64,000 bases of DNA, taken from NCBI GenBank assembly GCA_963575645.1, contig OY754466.1, positions 34,194,001 to 34,258,000 of the forward strand. The letters are read 5' to 3'. Made by a program: the position numbers and the translations under genes. The notes below the pieces were generated by a model. It was not told the origin of the DNA and did no database searches. It was given only the letters and a program-made list of their open reading frames with translations. The DNA comes from Xanthostigma xanthostigma. Lineage: Eukaryota; Arthropoda; Insecta; Raphidioptera; Raphidiidae. Shown piece by piece: positions 33,045 through 43,296 of this stretch (its first letter is position 1; each line of letters begins with the position of its first letter).

Positions 33045-33700
33045 AGACGCCGGCGCAAGTGCAAAAGAAATATATATTATAATGTTGTTTTTATAAGATA
33101 ATTGTATACTTTTCATAACGGTTTATTACTTTGTTTTACAGGAGTTTTGTAAAATAAATTTTTGAAAAAAATCGGCGCATGCGTAGAAGAAATATATACT
33201 ATATGGCTGTTTTTTATATAATAACGGTATACTTTTCATAACGGTTTATTATTCTATTTATGTTTACAAAAGTTTTGTAATTTTTTTTGGCAAAAAGTGG
33301 CGCATGCGCAAAAGAAATATATGCAATAACGTTGTTTTATATAATAATAGTATACATTTCATAATGGTTTATTATTCTATTTAAAAAAAAGTTTTGTTAA
33401 AAGTTTTAGGGGGAAAAGCGGCGCATGCTCAGAAGAGATATATGCTGTAACATTGTTTTTATATGATAATGGTACATTTTTCATAATGGTTTATTATTCT
33501 ATTTTAAAAGAAAGTTTTGTAAAAAGTTTTTAGGGGGAAAGGCGGCGCATGCGCAGAAGAGATATGTGCTCTAACATTGTTTTTATATAATAATCGTATA
33601 TTTTTCATAATGGTTTATTATTCTTAAGTTTTGTATTTTTTTGGGGAAATCGGCGCATGCGCTACAGAGATATTTGCCATAACGTTGTTATTTGATATCA
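33045..33700 (+). repeat. Tandem repeat, about 122 bp unit, GCGCATGCGC core
   Basis: About five to six units; each has GGCGCATGCGCAGAAG or a variant, then GATATATGC, AACATTGTTTTTATATAATA, CATAATGGTTTATTATTCTA and AAGTTTTGTAAAA. Units are roughly 80-90 percent alike. GCGCATGCGC is a perfect 10 bp palindrome; two units keep it exactly. Confidence 0.85.
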
Positions 33701-33989
33701 TGGTATTTTATCAAAACTTTAGATTATTTTATTCTACAAGAAATTTTTGTAAAAAAAGTGTTTATAATATAAAAACGCCGGAGTGAATTATGTAAAATTT
33801 CACGCCTTGAAATTCTTGAAATATTTGCATACTCCCACTGGTTACATGTTGTTATAGCGTCTCTTTTGTTTCTTTTACAAAAGTATTTAAAAAGTACATA
33901 GTGTACGAAACCCTTCGTGTGCGAGTCCGACTCACACTTGACCGGTTTTATTTTTATTTCTTTTAGTTATAATAATCTAATAATTATTG

Positions 33990-34999
33990 ATGCAGTAAGT
34001 CATGAAAGTAAGGTATCATTATCATTACATAGTATAAAATAATGTCGCTGATTCCCTCTGTCTGTTTCTCCGCGTTATTCTTCTAAACCACGCAACGGAT
34101 TTTGAAACGGTTTTCACTAACAGAAAGAGCGGTAAACGAGGAAGGATTGTGTATATAATTTATAAATATTTTGTAAAAAATATGGTTGAACTATGACGGT
34201 GTTTTGTCATCACTACACATTATTAATACCAAGTTGCCGTTTGTGTATATAATTTGTAAATATTTTGTACAAAATATGGGTGAACTATGACGGTGTTTTG
34301 TCATCACTACATAGGTACTGTTAATACCATGTTGCCGTTTCCCTCTGTCCATGGTTTCCGCTAACTTCTTTTAAACAACGTAATGGATTTTTTTAACGGT
34401 TTTCACTAATAGAAAGAGCGTTAAACGAGGAAGGTTTGTATATATAGTTTGTAAATATTTCATACTAAATATCGCTGAAATATGACGGTGTTTTGTCAAA
34501 AATCACTATCACTACATCTATATTATTGTAAGTGTTAGACTGGCAAAAATTCGAAAATGGCTCGACCGATTTGATTTTTTTTTTGTTTTGTTCACCTGAA
34601 TACAGGAGTGGTTTATTAAAAAAAAATCCAAAAGAACATCCGAATAATGGACGAATTTGAAATTTTTTTTGTATATGTTCATGATAGTCCCAATAAGATT
34701 TTTGTGGAAAGAAAAACTGGAATATAAACTCAGAATATGGTGGAGCTGTAGACTCCACTAACTACTATCGTCAATTCCGGCCCCGTGAGGTGAGACTGTA
34801 ATATGGATTATGGTGGAGACGTTGGCTTCACTATACTGTAATTGCTGCCGAGCGGTACTCAGCCCTGTGAGACAAGAGTGTTTCGTCTTCATCGCGTGCG
34901 AAATATATGGTAACGCTCTGAAAATACGGCTATTATTCCATAATAATCTATCTTTTAAAATAATCTACAAATCCATGCGAAACTGGACCGAGCCACTAG
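33990..34999 (+). mobile_element. Helitron-like element with internal duplications
   Basis: Carries CTCCGCGTTATTCTTCTAA and ACGCAACGGATTTTGAAACG, phrases I remember from insect Helitrons, repeated in diverged form at about 34340-34430. A block TATGACGGTGTTTTGTCATC recurs near 34192, 34286 and 34483. It ends GGACCGAGCCACTAG before T. Fragments of possibly different copies may be joined here. No coding remnant. Confidence 0.5.
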
Positions 35000-35015
35000 T
35001 ATTTAGATAAGCCAA

Positions 35016-35273
35016 AAATATCCTAATACAGAAATATCACTTTTTGCCGATGATACTGCAATAACGGCAAAATCCTATAGAATAGATACAATCGTTAACA
35101 GATTAAACAAAGCAGCACAAAATTTTTTTAAATATTTCAAATTTTGGAAAATACAGCTAAACACAGACAAAACAGAAACAATATTATTTACAAAAAGAAG
35201 ACCAATTATCCACAGTAATGTATATATTAATAATACAAAAATAGAGTGGTCTGAACATGTAAAATACCTGGGA
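35016..35273 (+). pseudogene. LINE-B reverse transcriptase, first part
   Basis: The frame opens in the palm domain: SLFADDTA at about 35037-35060 is the catalytic box, followed by KAAQNFFKYFKFWKIQLN and TDKTETILFT, typical of Jockey-group LINEs. It breaks off at KYLG (35271-35273 = GGA) where the palindromic element enters. Everything upstream, including the endonuclease, was lost by 5' truncation at insertion. Non-functional. Confidence 0.85.
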
Positions 35274-35739
35274 TAGTTTAAGCTCCCATGACACAAAAAG
35301 TTACCCCAAAGAACACCTCAAAATTATAAAGTGAAAATGGCTGAAAAACATGTCAGAAACATGTTACGCCCGCCAGACAAGTAAAAATTTGTTAATTGTT
35401 ATTTTTTATGAATTTTTAAAATTTAAAAAAAAACATGATTTTACTTTCCAAAACACCTGCTTGAAATTTATACAATTTATAGTAAATAATGTACCATTTT
35501 TGAAAAAATTGGTCTGGCTGACAATTTTTGTTAATAAGCTAGCCAGACTTCATTTGTTATAAACTATTTTTTTTATGAAAATACATTTCATAACACCTCC
35601 TTGAATTTTTTTTTTAAAATAAAGTTTAAGATCTCTTCTATCTAATACAACTGGTCTGGCTGACAATTTTTGTTAATAAATTTGTCAGACTTCATTTGTT
35701 ATAAAATTTTTTGTTTATGAAGTCTGTCATAGTAAAAAA

Positions 35740-36617
35740 CATTTTTTCGCTGACAGACCAATTTTTATGCATAAAATAGATGTCAAACCTTCGTTCAGAA
35801 AAAAATTAAGGTGGTGTTTTGACACGGCCCTTGTAAAAGCTAATTTGTTTATAAAAAAACGCTGTCACGGCGCTTAAAAATTGAATAAACATGGTAAAAA
35901 ACAATATTTTGATGAAAAATGTATTGAAGTATATAAAAGGGATCTACCGTATTAATTTAGAATAAAAAAACAAATATTTTTTTTTAGTTAGCAACGATTA
36001 TACCATATTTTTTCATTAAAAAATGTGGTCGCATTTAATGAAAAAATATGGTATAATCGTTGCTAACTAGAAAAAAAAAATTTTTTTATTCTAAATTAAT
36101 ACGGTAGATTCCTTTTTTATACTTTAACACATTTTTCATCAAAATATTGTTTTTTACCATGTCAGATTCAATTTTTAAGCGCCGTGACAGCGTTTTTTTT
36201 TATAAACAATATAGCTTTTACAAGGGCCGTGTCAAAACACCACCTTAATTTTTTTCTGAGGGAAGGTTTGACTTCTATTTTATGCATAAAAATTGGTCTG
36301 TCAGCGAAAAAATGTTTTTTACTATGACAGACTTCATTTTTTGAGTGCTGCGACCACAATTTTTAATGAAAAAATATGGTTTAATCGTTGCTAACTAGAA
36401 AACAAATTTTTTTTTTATTTTAAATTAATACGGTAGATCCCTTTTTTATACTTTAATACATTTTTCATCAAAATATTGTTTTTTACCATGCCAGATTCAA
36501 TTTTTAAGCGCCGTGACAGCGTTTTTTTTATAAACAAATTAGCTTTTACAAGGGCCGTGTCAAAACACCACCTTAATTTTTTTCTGAACGAAGGTTTGAC
36601 ATCTATTTTATGCATAA
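35740..36617. repeat. FB1 inner module, three copies (one +, two -)
   Basis: A block of about 290 bp running from CTGACAGACCAATTTTTATG through TTGACACGGCCCTTGTAAAA to AGTTAGCAACGATTATACC is present once forward (35750-36010) and twice inverted (36020-36300, 36320-36617). The centre at about 36000-36050 is a tight palindrome. The third copy shows a local duplication beyond simple two-arm symmetry. Confidence 0.8.
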
Positions 36618-36767
36618 AAATTGGTCAGCTATGTGAAGCTGGCAGCGCCCAATCCAAAAAGTAAAAATTAAATTATGTCTTTCGTTTGTTTATCGTTTGT
36701 TTAGGTTTGTTTAGCTATTTTCATCGTTTGTTTAGACTTAGTTCAACAGTTATTTGGAAATATAAAT

Positions 36768-37490
36768 GGGCGCTGCTAGCTTCACACCAGCAGCGCCCAT
36801 TCAACAAATTTCGCCAAAAATGGGTGGAATCGTTTGTTTATCGTTTGTTTACGTTTGTTTAGCTATTTTCGTCGTTTGTTTAGGCTTAGTAATCCGTACA
36901 CGGCCAAAAAAAGTGGGCGCTGCTAGCTTGACACCAGCAGCGCCCATTCAACAAATGTCTTCAACAATGGGTGGAATCGTTTGTTTATCGTTTGTTTACG
37001 TTTGTTTAGCTATTTTCATCGTTTGTTTAGGCTTAGTGTAGCCAGAAATCGAAAAAAACGTCCTGGGCGCTGCTAACTTCACACCAGCAGCGCCCATTCA
37101 ACAAATGTCTTCAACAATGGGTGGAATCGTTTGTTTATGGTTTGTTTACGTTTGTTTAGCTATTTTCGTCGTTTGTTTAGGCTTAGTAATCCGTACACGG
37201 CCAAAAAAAGTGGGCGCTGCTAGCTTCACACCAGCAGCGCCCATTCAACAAATGTCTTCAACAATGGGTGGAATCGTTTGTTTATCGTTTGTTTACGTTT
37301 GTTTAGCTATTTTCATCGTTTGTTTATGCTTAGTGTAGCCAGAAATCGAAAAAAACGTTCTGGGCGCTGCTAGCTACACACCAGCAGCGCCCATTCAACT
37401 TATTTCTCCAACTATGAGTGGAATCGTTTGTTTATCGTTTGTTTACGTTTGTTTAGCTATTTTGATCGTTTGTTTAGGCTTAGTATAGCG
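36768..37490 (+). repeat. FB2 left-arm tandem units
   Basis: Five units start with GGGCGCTGCT at 36768, 36915, 37075, 37212 and 37362, spacing 137-160 bp. Each has four or five CGTTTGTTTA decamers. The units keep a frame open that would encode a 49-residue repeat with one hydrophobic stretch (GGIVCLSFVYVCLAIFVVCL). Confidence 0.85.
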
Positions 37491-37689
37491 ATAAATCAAA
37501 AACAAAGTTTTTGTTTTTCAAAAATGAGTAAATTCATTTGTTTCGCTATTTGCATGATGGTTTAGTCTTGCGGATCCGTACAATCGATATTATGTACGCG
37601 TATATAAAATCGATTGTACGGATCCGCAAGACTAAACAATTATGAAAAAGCAAAACAAACGACTCTACTCATTTTTGAAAAACAAAAAC

Positions 37690-38135
37690 ATTTAATTTGA
37701 TTTCTCGCTATACTAAGCCTAAACAAACGATGAAAATAGTTAAACAAACGTAAACAAACAATAAACAAACGATTTTGCCCATTGTTGGAGAAATTTGTTG
37801 AATGGGCGCTGCTGGTGTGAAGCTAGCAGCGCCCAGGACGTTTTTTTCGATTTCTGGCTACACTAAGCCTAAACAAACGATGAAAATAGCTAAACAAACG
37901 TAAACAAACGATAAACAAACGATTCCACCCATTGTTGGAGACATTTGTTGAATGGGCGCTGCTGGTGTGAAGCTAGCAGCGCCCACTTTTTTTGGCCGTG
38001 TACGGATTACTAAGCCTAAACAAACGACGAAAATAGCTAAACAAACGTAAACAAACGATAAACAAACGATTCCACCCATTTTTGGCGAAATTTGTTGAAT
38101 GGGCGCTGCTGGTGTGAAGCTAGCAGCGCCCATTT
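37690..38135 (-). repeat. FB2 right-arm tandem units
   Basis: Mirror of the left arm with three full hairpin units (about 37803, 37950, 38100). The same hydrophobic repeat frame is open on the minus strand (37858-38133). The right arm has fewer units than the left, so arm lengths differ. Confidence 0.85.
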
Positions 38136-38761
38136 ATATTTCTAAATAACTTTTGAACTAAGTCTAAACAAACGATGAAAATGGCTAAACAAACCTAAAC
38201 AAACGATAAACAAACCAAAGACATAACTTAATTTTTATTTTTTGGATTGGGCGCTGCCAGCTTCACATAGCCAAATTGGTCTGTCAGCGAAAAAACGTTT
38301 TTTACTATGACAGACTTCATAAACAAAAAATTTTATAACAAATGAAGTCTGACCAATTTATTAACAAAAATTGTCAGCCAGACCAGTTGTATTAGATAGA
38401 AGAGAACTTAAACTTTATTTAAAAAAAAATTCAAGGAGGTGTTATGAAATGTATTTTCATAAAAAAAATAGTTTATAACAAATGAAGTCTGGCTAGCTTA
38501 TTAACAAAAATTGTCAGCTAGACCAATTTTTTCAAAAATGGTACATTATTTACTACAAATTGTATAAATTTCAAGCAGGTGTTTTGGAAAGTAAAATCCT
38601 GTTTTTTTTTAAATTTCAAAAATTCATAAAAAATAACAATTAACAAATTTTTACTTGTCTGGCGGGCGTAACATGTTTCTGACATGTTTTTCAGCCATTT
38701 TCACTTTATAATTTTGAGGTGTTCTTTGGGGTAACTTTTTGTGTCATGGGAGCTTAAACTA

Positions 38762-39271
38762 GGACTAAATTTAGACAAAAAACTAACATTTACCTACCAT
38801 ATAACCAACATATGTGATAAAGCAGTAGGTGTTATGTTAAACCTCTTTCCAATGTTCAATAATAATTCCAAACTAACGAAACATAATAAATTGATACTGT
38901 ATACATCAATGATCAGAACTATATTGATATACGTTTGTCCGGTATGGAATTTTACTTGTGATACAAATATTAAAAAATTGCAAATTGTACAAAACAAATG
39001 CTTAAGAATCATAAGGAACTATCCTAGATATACCCCGTGTCAATTGATGCATGAGCAATTAAATATTGAGTATATATGTCACCGGGATATTGTCAAATCC
39101 GTGATATTGTAATTTCACTAGTGAAATTACAATATCACAATTGACAAAGAGTCGTGATATTATAATTTCACTAAGTGAAACTATAATATCACGGGTTTGA
39201 CAATATCCCGGTGACATATACATAGTTTCATTCGAAATAAAACTACAAAATTTTTTTCTGAAATTAAATAA
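38762..39271 (+). pseudogene. LINE-B reverse transcriptase, second part
   Basis: Resumes with LGLNLDKKLTFTYHI and runs through LYTSMIRTILIYVCPVWNF and KKLQIVQNKCLRIIRNYPRY, the C-terminal region of Jockey-group reverse transcriptases. It is broken after IEYI (39076) by a 140 bp MITE, then continues HSFIRNKTTKFFSEIK and stops at 39269-39271. Apart from the two insertions the frame is open. Confidence 0.85.
39077..39216. mobile_element. 140 bp MITE in LINE-B
   Basis: TIR TGTCACCGGGATATTGTCAA / complement, flanked by TATA on both sides (39073-39076, 39217-39220). Between the arms are two further small palindromes, GTGATATTGTAATTTCAC / GTGAAATTACAATATCAC and a variant pair, so the element is a palindrome of palindromes. 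Removing it with one TATA restores the LINE frame. Confidence 0.9.
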
Positions 39272-39668
39272 TAATAATAAAATCAAATAATATCAAACAT
39301 TGCTAACTATATACGACATAAAAACAAAATATAAGCATAAAAGAATAAAATTCATAACAAAATAAAGATCGACACCCAGTATATAAAAGTGCATAACATT
39401 GTATAAACCAAAACTAAATTTGTGTTATTTTTGTAACGTTACAGAAAAATTAGTACAAAAACATTAGAGGGTTTTTTTTTTAAATTTTTCCCTCATTATA
39501 ATTATAATTATTTTTTCTTTCTACTAATGTTTTGAAATTTAAAATATTGTCAGAGTTATAGACTCCTTGGTCTGGCATCTTGTACACAACAAGCTGTAAT
39601 ATTGTAATTTTTTATACTACATGACAATAAAAAGTTTTTACTTTACTGTTTTTAGATAAGCCAAGCAT

Positions 39669-39735
39669 CCTAACCATAGAGATATTAGACTGTCTGCAAT
39701 TCAAAGAGAGAACAGTTCCTTATCTCTATGGTAAC
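39669..39735. mobile_element. 67 bp hairpin MITE
   Basis: AACCATAGAGATA at the left and TATCTCTATGGTAA at the right are inverted, with about 40 bases between. It lies exactly between the LINE-B target duplication and the start of LINE-C. Confidence 0.65.
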
Positions 39736-39737
39736 TA

Positions 39738-41465
39738 ATGATACAAAACAATGCTGATTTAAGATTTATTAAGAAAGCTGGTGTTAAACAGGAATCATGG
39801 ATTTCAAATAGTGTGAAAGAGAAAAGTAAAATCAAACGTTTTTTATTTGAAATGTGCAATAAATATCCCCAATCTGCGGATCTAAAAGAATATTATAAGA
39901 AATACTGTAAACACTTAAAAACAGAAATGAAAATAGCCAAACGAGAACACTACCAAAATAAAATTTATAATTCTACTAATAAAGTGCAAACAATGTGGAA
40001 AATTATAAATGAAACAAAAAAAATGAACAATAAAAAAGAAAAAAATAATATAACTCTAAAACTAAATGGAAAACTGGAGAGTAATGCTGAGGTTATTGGT
40101 GAAGCTTTTAATGATTACTACAATAATGTGGCAGATAACACGCAAATAAACGCACTGGTGCTACCCGAGATAAGAATTAGTGCAGTAAACGTTAGTTGTT
40201 ACATCAACCCAACTAATGAATTGGAAATATTCAATACGATTTTGGAACTAAAAAATAAAACTTCGAGTGGATGGGATGAAATTTCGAACAAGTTATTAAA
40301 ACAGATAGCTGACCTGATAGTGCTTCCATTAACATGCATAATAAATATGTCGTTTCAGAATGGAGTCTTTCCAACGGAGCTAAAAAAGGCAGTTATTATC
40401 CCAATATATAAAAAAGGAGACAAAACGGAGGCTAGTAATTATAGACTTATCACTTATTTCGAGCATATCAAAAATAATAGAAAAAATCATGTATAAGAGA
40501 ATTTATAACTTTCTGATCACAAACGATGTTCTAGTTAAAGAACATAATGGTTTCCAAAAGGGAAAAACGACGGAACTGGCTATTTTTCAAAATATGTGTG
40601 ACATTCTACAAGGTGTGGAGCAAAAAATGAGTGTGATTGGAATATATTGCGATTTGTCTAAGGCATTCGACAGTGTTAATATAGATTTATTGTTACATAA
40701 AATGGAACATTATGGTATACGTGGTACAGTTCATGACTGGTTCAAGTCATACCTATCAGAGAGACAACATTGTGTAAAAATAAACGGAGTCCATTCTAAA
40801 TGGCTTGAAGTAAAGAGAGGAGTACCACAGGGTTCAGTCTTAGGCCCGCTATTATTTTTGCTCTATGTTAATGATTTGCCAAAAAGTATTGAATATAATA
40901 TGGTACAGTTTGCAGATGACACGTCTATCATATTTAAAGACATTGTAAGCAAAGACAATGATAAAAAAATCAGTACGCTACTGAAACAATTGGACGACTG
41001 GTTTCAGTCTAATAGCCTTTGCTTGAATATAGAAAAAACTGTTGCACTTCCATTTGGTAATCTGAAATCTAAAGAGATAGGTGTAGATCCTTATAGCTTA
41101 AAAATACATACGGACCACGTCAAGTTTCTAGGAATATATGTAGATACGTCCTTAAATTGGAACTACCATATTAAATACTTAAAAAAGAAAATATCATCTT
41201 ACATATTTCTAATAAGACAGATCGCCTGGACCTGTTCAGAAGAAGCGGCATTAAGTGCGTACTATGGATATGTGTTTTCAATTTTAAAATATGGAATAAT
41301 CTTCTGGGGTGGAAACGCGAAACTAATTGATTTATTTAGATTACAAAAAAGGTGTGTAAGAGGAATAGCGAAACGTGAATCATGCAAACCGTACTTTAAA
41401 CTATATGGTATGCTAACATTGATAGCATTATATATCTTGGAAGCAGCGTGCTTTGTAAAAAAAAA
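39738..41465 (+). pseudogene. LINE-C reverse transcriptase, main part
   Basis: Starts in the linker before the polymerase (KPW-like motif ESWISNSVKEKSK), then KKAVIIPIYKKGDK and NYRLIT, a one-base frameshift at about 40445-40460, then KIIEKIMYKR, CDLSKAFDSVN, GVPQGSVLGP and catalytic FADD near 40912-40924, with the LGIYVDTSLNW thumb motif. It ends at AACFVKKN where T1 enters. The frameshift and truncation make it inactive; conservation of the motifs shows fairly recent decay. Confidence 0.88.
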
Positions 41466-42134
41466 TGGTTGTGTGTAAAGTCGGTTTACGGACGATAGTT
41501 TTACGTGATAACGTATTCCGTAATACATAACCTAAACCTCCCAAAATTTGGTTTCAATCCGCTTATTCTTGGTGTCGGAATGATAAGAAATGTCAAAAGT
41601 GACGTTTGCAACTTACAAAGTATTATGTTCTAATAATAATTAGTTATTCCAATACTTAACTTAGCAGGCTTTGCATTTCACAATATACTAATGTCAAAAA
41701 ATTGAATTAAACATTAGAAATGCAGCTGTTTTCATGTTAAGACAAGACATACGTTTGCTTCTAATTTCCATGTACGGCAAACAAAGACAACCGACCGCGT
41801 CGCGCCATGCATTACACAACATTGCATTTATACAGCTATTTTTCTATATAAATTAATTGTATAAAATATTTTTCTATATAAATTTGTATAAAAAAACTGT
41901 TTAGGCAAATTCTGTTATACGAAATCTATGTAAAATGTTCTCCTCTTTCGTTTAAGACTGGTTTCAAACCGATCTGATTTAAATTGAGCGAGAAATTAGC
42001 AAAAAGCACGCACAGGGTCAGGCGGAACGTTAGGAACGTTAGGAACGTTACGTTACACTTTTTCGAACATGCAGCCGGTGTTTTATCAATTTATAATATT
42101 GGTGATTCATCAATTTATAAGACGTTATCACGTC
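41466..42134 (+). mobile_element. T1 element inserted in LINE-C
   Basis: From TGGTTGTGTGTAAAGTCGGT to GACGTTATCACGTC, inserted at an A run in the LINE ORF with AAAAA on both sides. Contains GCAAAAAGCACGCACAGGGT, three GGAACGTTA repeats near 42025-42045, and a segment shared with 32060-32130. No coding capacity. Confidence 0.8.
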
Positions 42135-42369
42135 AAAAATTACGAATACTTTACAAAGGATGTAGTAAATCATGGCCATGACATTCGGCAAAAAAACACA
42201 TTGCATGTACCAAATACTAAAAATGCAGTAACGCGAAAAGGAGTCTATGTTATTAAAAATTTTTAATAAAGTCCCAGAAGAAATTAAGAAGCTAGATTAT
42301 AAACATTTTGAAAAAAAGTTAAAAATTCACCTGATAAATAAATGTATATACAGTATTGATGAATTTTAA
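42135..42369 (+). pseudogene. LINE-C ORF2 C-terminus
   Basis: Continuation after T1: YEYFTKDVVNHGHDIRQKNT, then RKGVYVI, a second one-base shift in the A/T run at about 42250-42262, then NKVPEEIKKLDYKHFEKKLK and a stop at 42367-42369. Typical end of CR1/Jockey-like ORF2 proteins. Confidence 0.8.
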
Positions 42370-42475
42370 ATAATTTTAATTGATATAGAGGTATTGTTGA
42401 AAATTGTTAAATTATTTGTATGACACGTTTTATGCCCGATGGGCAAAATGAAATAAATATATATGTTATGTTAAG

Positions 42476-43217
42476 TAAACAAATATCTAGTTTTCTGGGT
42501 TTTCTGCAGCGTTCTCTCTCTCAACTGAGGACACTTTCACTTATGGCAAGCATACGAACTAGCGAACTCTAGTTACTTATATCTCTATTATCCTAACTGA
42601 CATTACATTAATTTTTACATCTATTCAACTGTTAATTCTCTGTTGCCTTTATGACTTGCTATATTATTAGTTACTATAAATATTATACTTTTGCCGCATA
42701 ACGTCATTCACCTTAAGAATGGAGTAAAGAGAAGAATTGACAAATTTAAACTTTGGGGTGGCATAAAGGTTATTTTTAATGATATTTAAAACATTTTTTG
42801 GTCAGTAATTTTGTAATTTTTAAGACCATAGTTAAAAGTAATAAAAAATGTGAAACTTTTTAATTATTAGGAGCTACAATCGGGTACAAAATCCTAAAAA
42901 TGAAGGTCTTACCGCTGAGAAATGAATAAAAACAAATCCGATTTCTTCCATCTGTCCCTATACCAACAAGAAAATGATCAAACAAAACTAATTTTTCCCT
43001 ACTGATAAAAAGGACAATATAAAAAAATCTTCAAACTTTACATGCTCAGGTTATTACATTCTTATTTCACCGATTCCGTGAATATTAAAGATTTTTTTTT
43101 ATTTTGAATACATATAATCTTTCATTTTATATTGTGTCCTATATACATTGATAATATCATAATATATGAGTACATATTATGCATCTCACCAAATCCCAAT
43201 CATCAGTCATATTTTAA
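42476..43217. other. No feature recognised
   Basis: AT-rich; no gene or repeat structure noted. Confidence 0.4.
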
Positions 43218-43296
43218 CCGTATATTTGTTTTGTTTCAGGTGAGTGATTACAACCAGATTTGTTTGCTGCTTTGTGGGTGAATTCTAGATGTGAGT
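43218..43296 (+). promoter_or_regulatory. Recursive-splice-like site with 51 nt RS-exon
   Basis: TATATTTGTTTTGTTTCAG ends at 43239 and GTGAGT follows at once. A second donor GTGAGT starts at 43291, leaving a 51 nt segment (43240-43290) with stops in all frames. Same design and strand as 4474-4548, but the 51-52 nt segments themselves are not alike, so the two are not copies of a repeat. Confidence 0.5.

Larger units (their letters stand above)
31843..33952 (+). mobile_element. 2.1 kb insect repeat (GGGTTCCGTACCC ends)
   Basis: Starts TAGGGTTCCGTACCCGAAGG, continues CGGGACCCTATTACTAAG and CTGTATCTCAAGAACCGTAA, and ends CTTCGTGTGCGAGTCCGACT plus CACACTTGACCGGTTTT. This pair of ends is one I remember as very common in Lepidoptera and other insects. 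A T1 copy (32155-32750) and a 122 bp tandem array (33045-33700) lie inside. There is no coding sequence. Confidence 0.7.
36627..38272. mobile_element. 1.65 kb foldback FB2 with 9 bp target duplication
   Basis: Ends GCTATGTGAAGCTGGCAGCG / CGCTGCCAGCTTCACATAGC flanked by AAATTGGTC on both sides (36618-36626, 38273-38281). A 9 bp duplication fits Mutator-like and Drosophila FB-type foldbacks. Each arm (about 800 bp) is a series of units with a hairpin GGGCGCTGCT/AGCAGCGCCC and repeated CGTTTGTTTA motifs; the centre (GCGGATCCGTACAATCGAT, about 37570-37630) is unique. It sits inside FB1. Confidence 0.9.
35274..38761. mobile_element. 3.49 kb palindromic element FB1
   Basis: TIR TAGTTTAAGCTCCCATGACA and its complement at the right end are the tips of near-identical arms of at least 490 bp (35274-35765 versus 38282-38761). 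Flanking GGA (35271-35273 and 38762-38764) is a 3 bp target duplication, supported by the LINE reading frame, which becomes continuous when one GGA is removed. The interior holds an inverted module in three copies and a second foldback (FB2). The arms contain GTCTGGCTGACAATTTTTGT twice. No transposase seen; superfamily unknown. Confidence 0.88.
35002..39664 (+). mobile_element. LINE-B, 5'-truncated, with 14 bp target duplication
   Basis: TTTAGATAAGCCAA occurs at 35002-35015 and again at 39651-39664 and brackets the reverse-transcriptase remnant with its 3' UTR (AATAAA near 39627). This defines one insertion event next to the Helitron-like end at 34999. The LINE body was later split by a 3.49 kb palindromic element (35274-38761) and a 140 bp MITE (39077-39216). 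Without these the LINE fragment would be about 1 kb. Confidence 0.85.
39736..42475 (+). mobile_element. LINE-C, 5'-truncated, split by T1
   Basis: A second Jockey/CR1-group LINE. The endonuclease is missing; the reverse transcriptase, C-terminus and 3' UTR are present, ending in GATGGGCAAAATGAAATAAA and TATATATG. The 3' end resembles that of LINE-A (GGGCATTTTGCC region then AATAAATATA), suggesting related families. A T1 element (41466-42134) interrupts the ORF. Confidence 0.85.
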
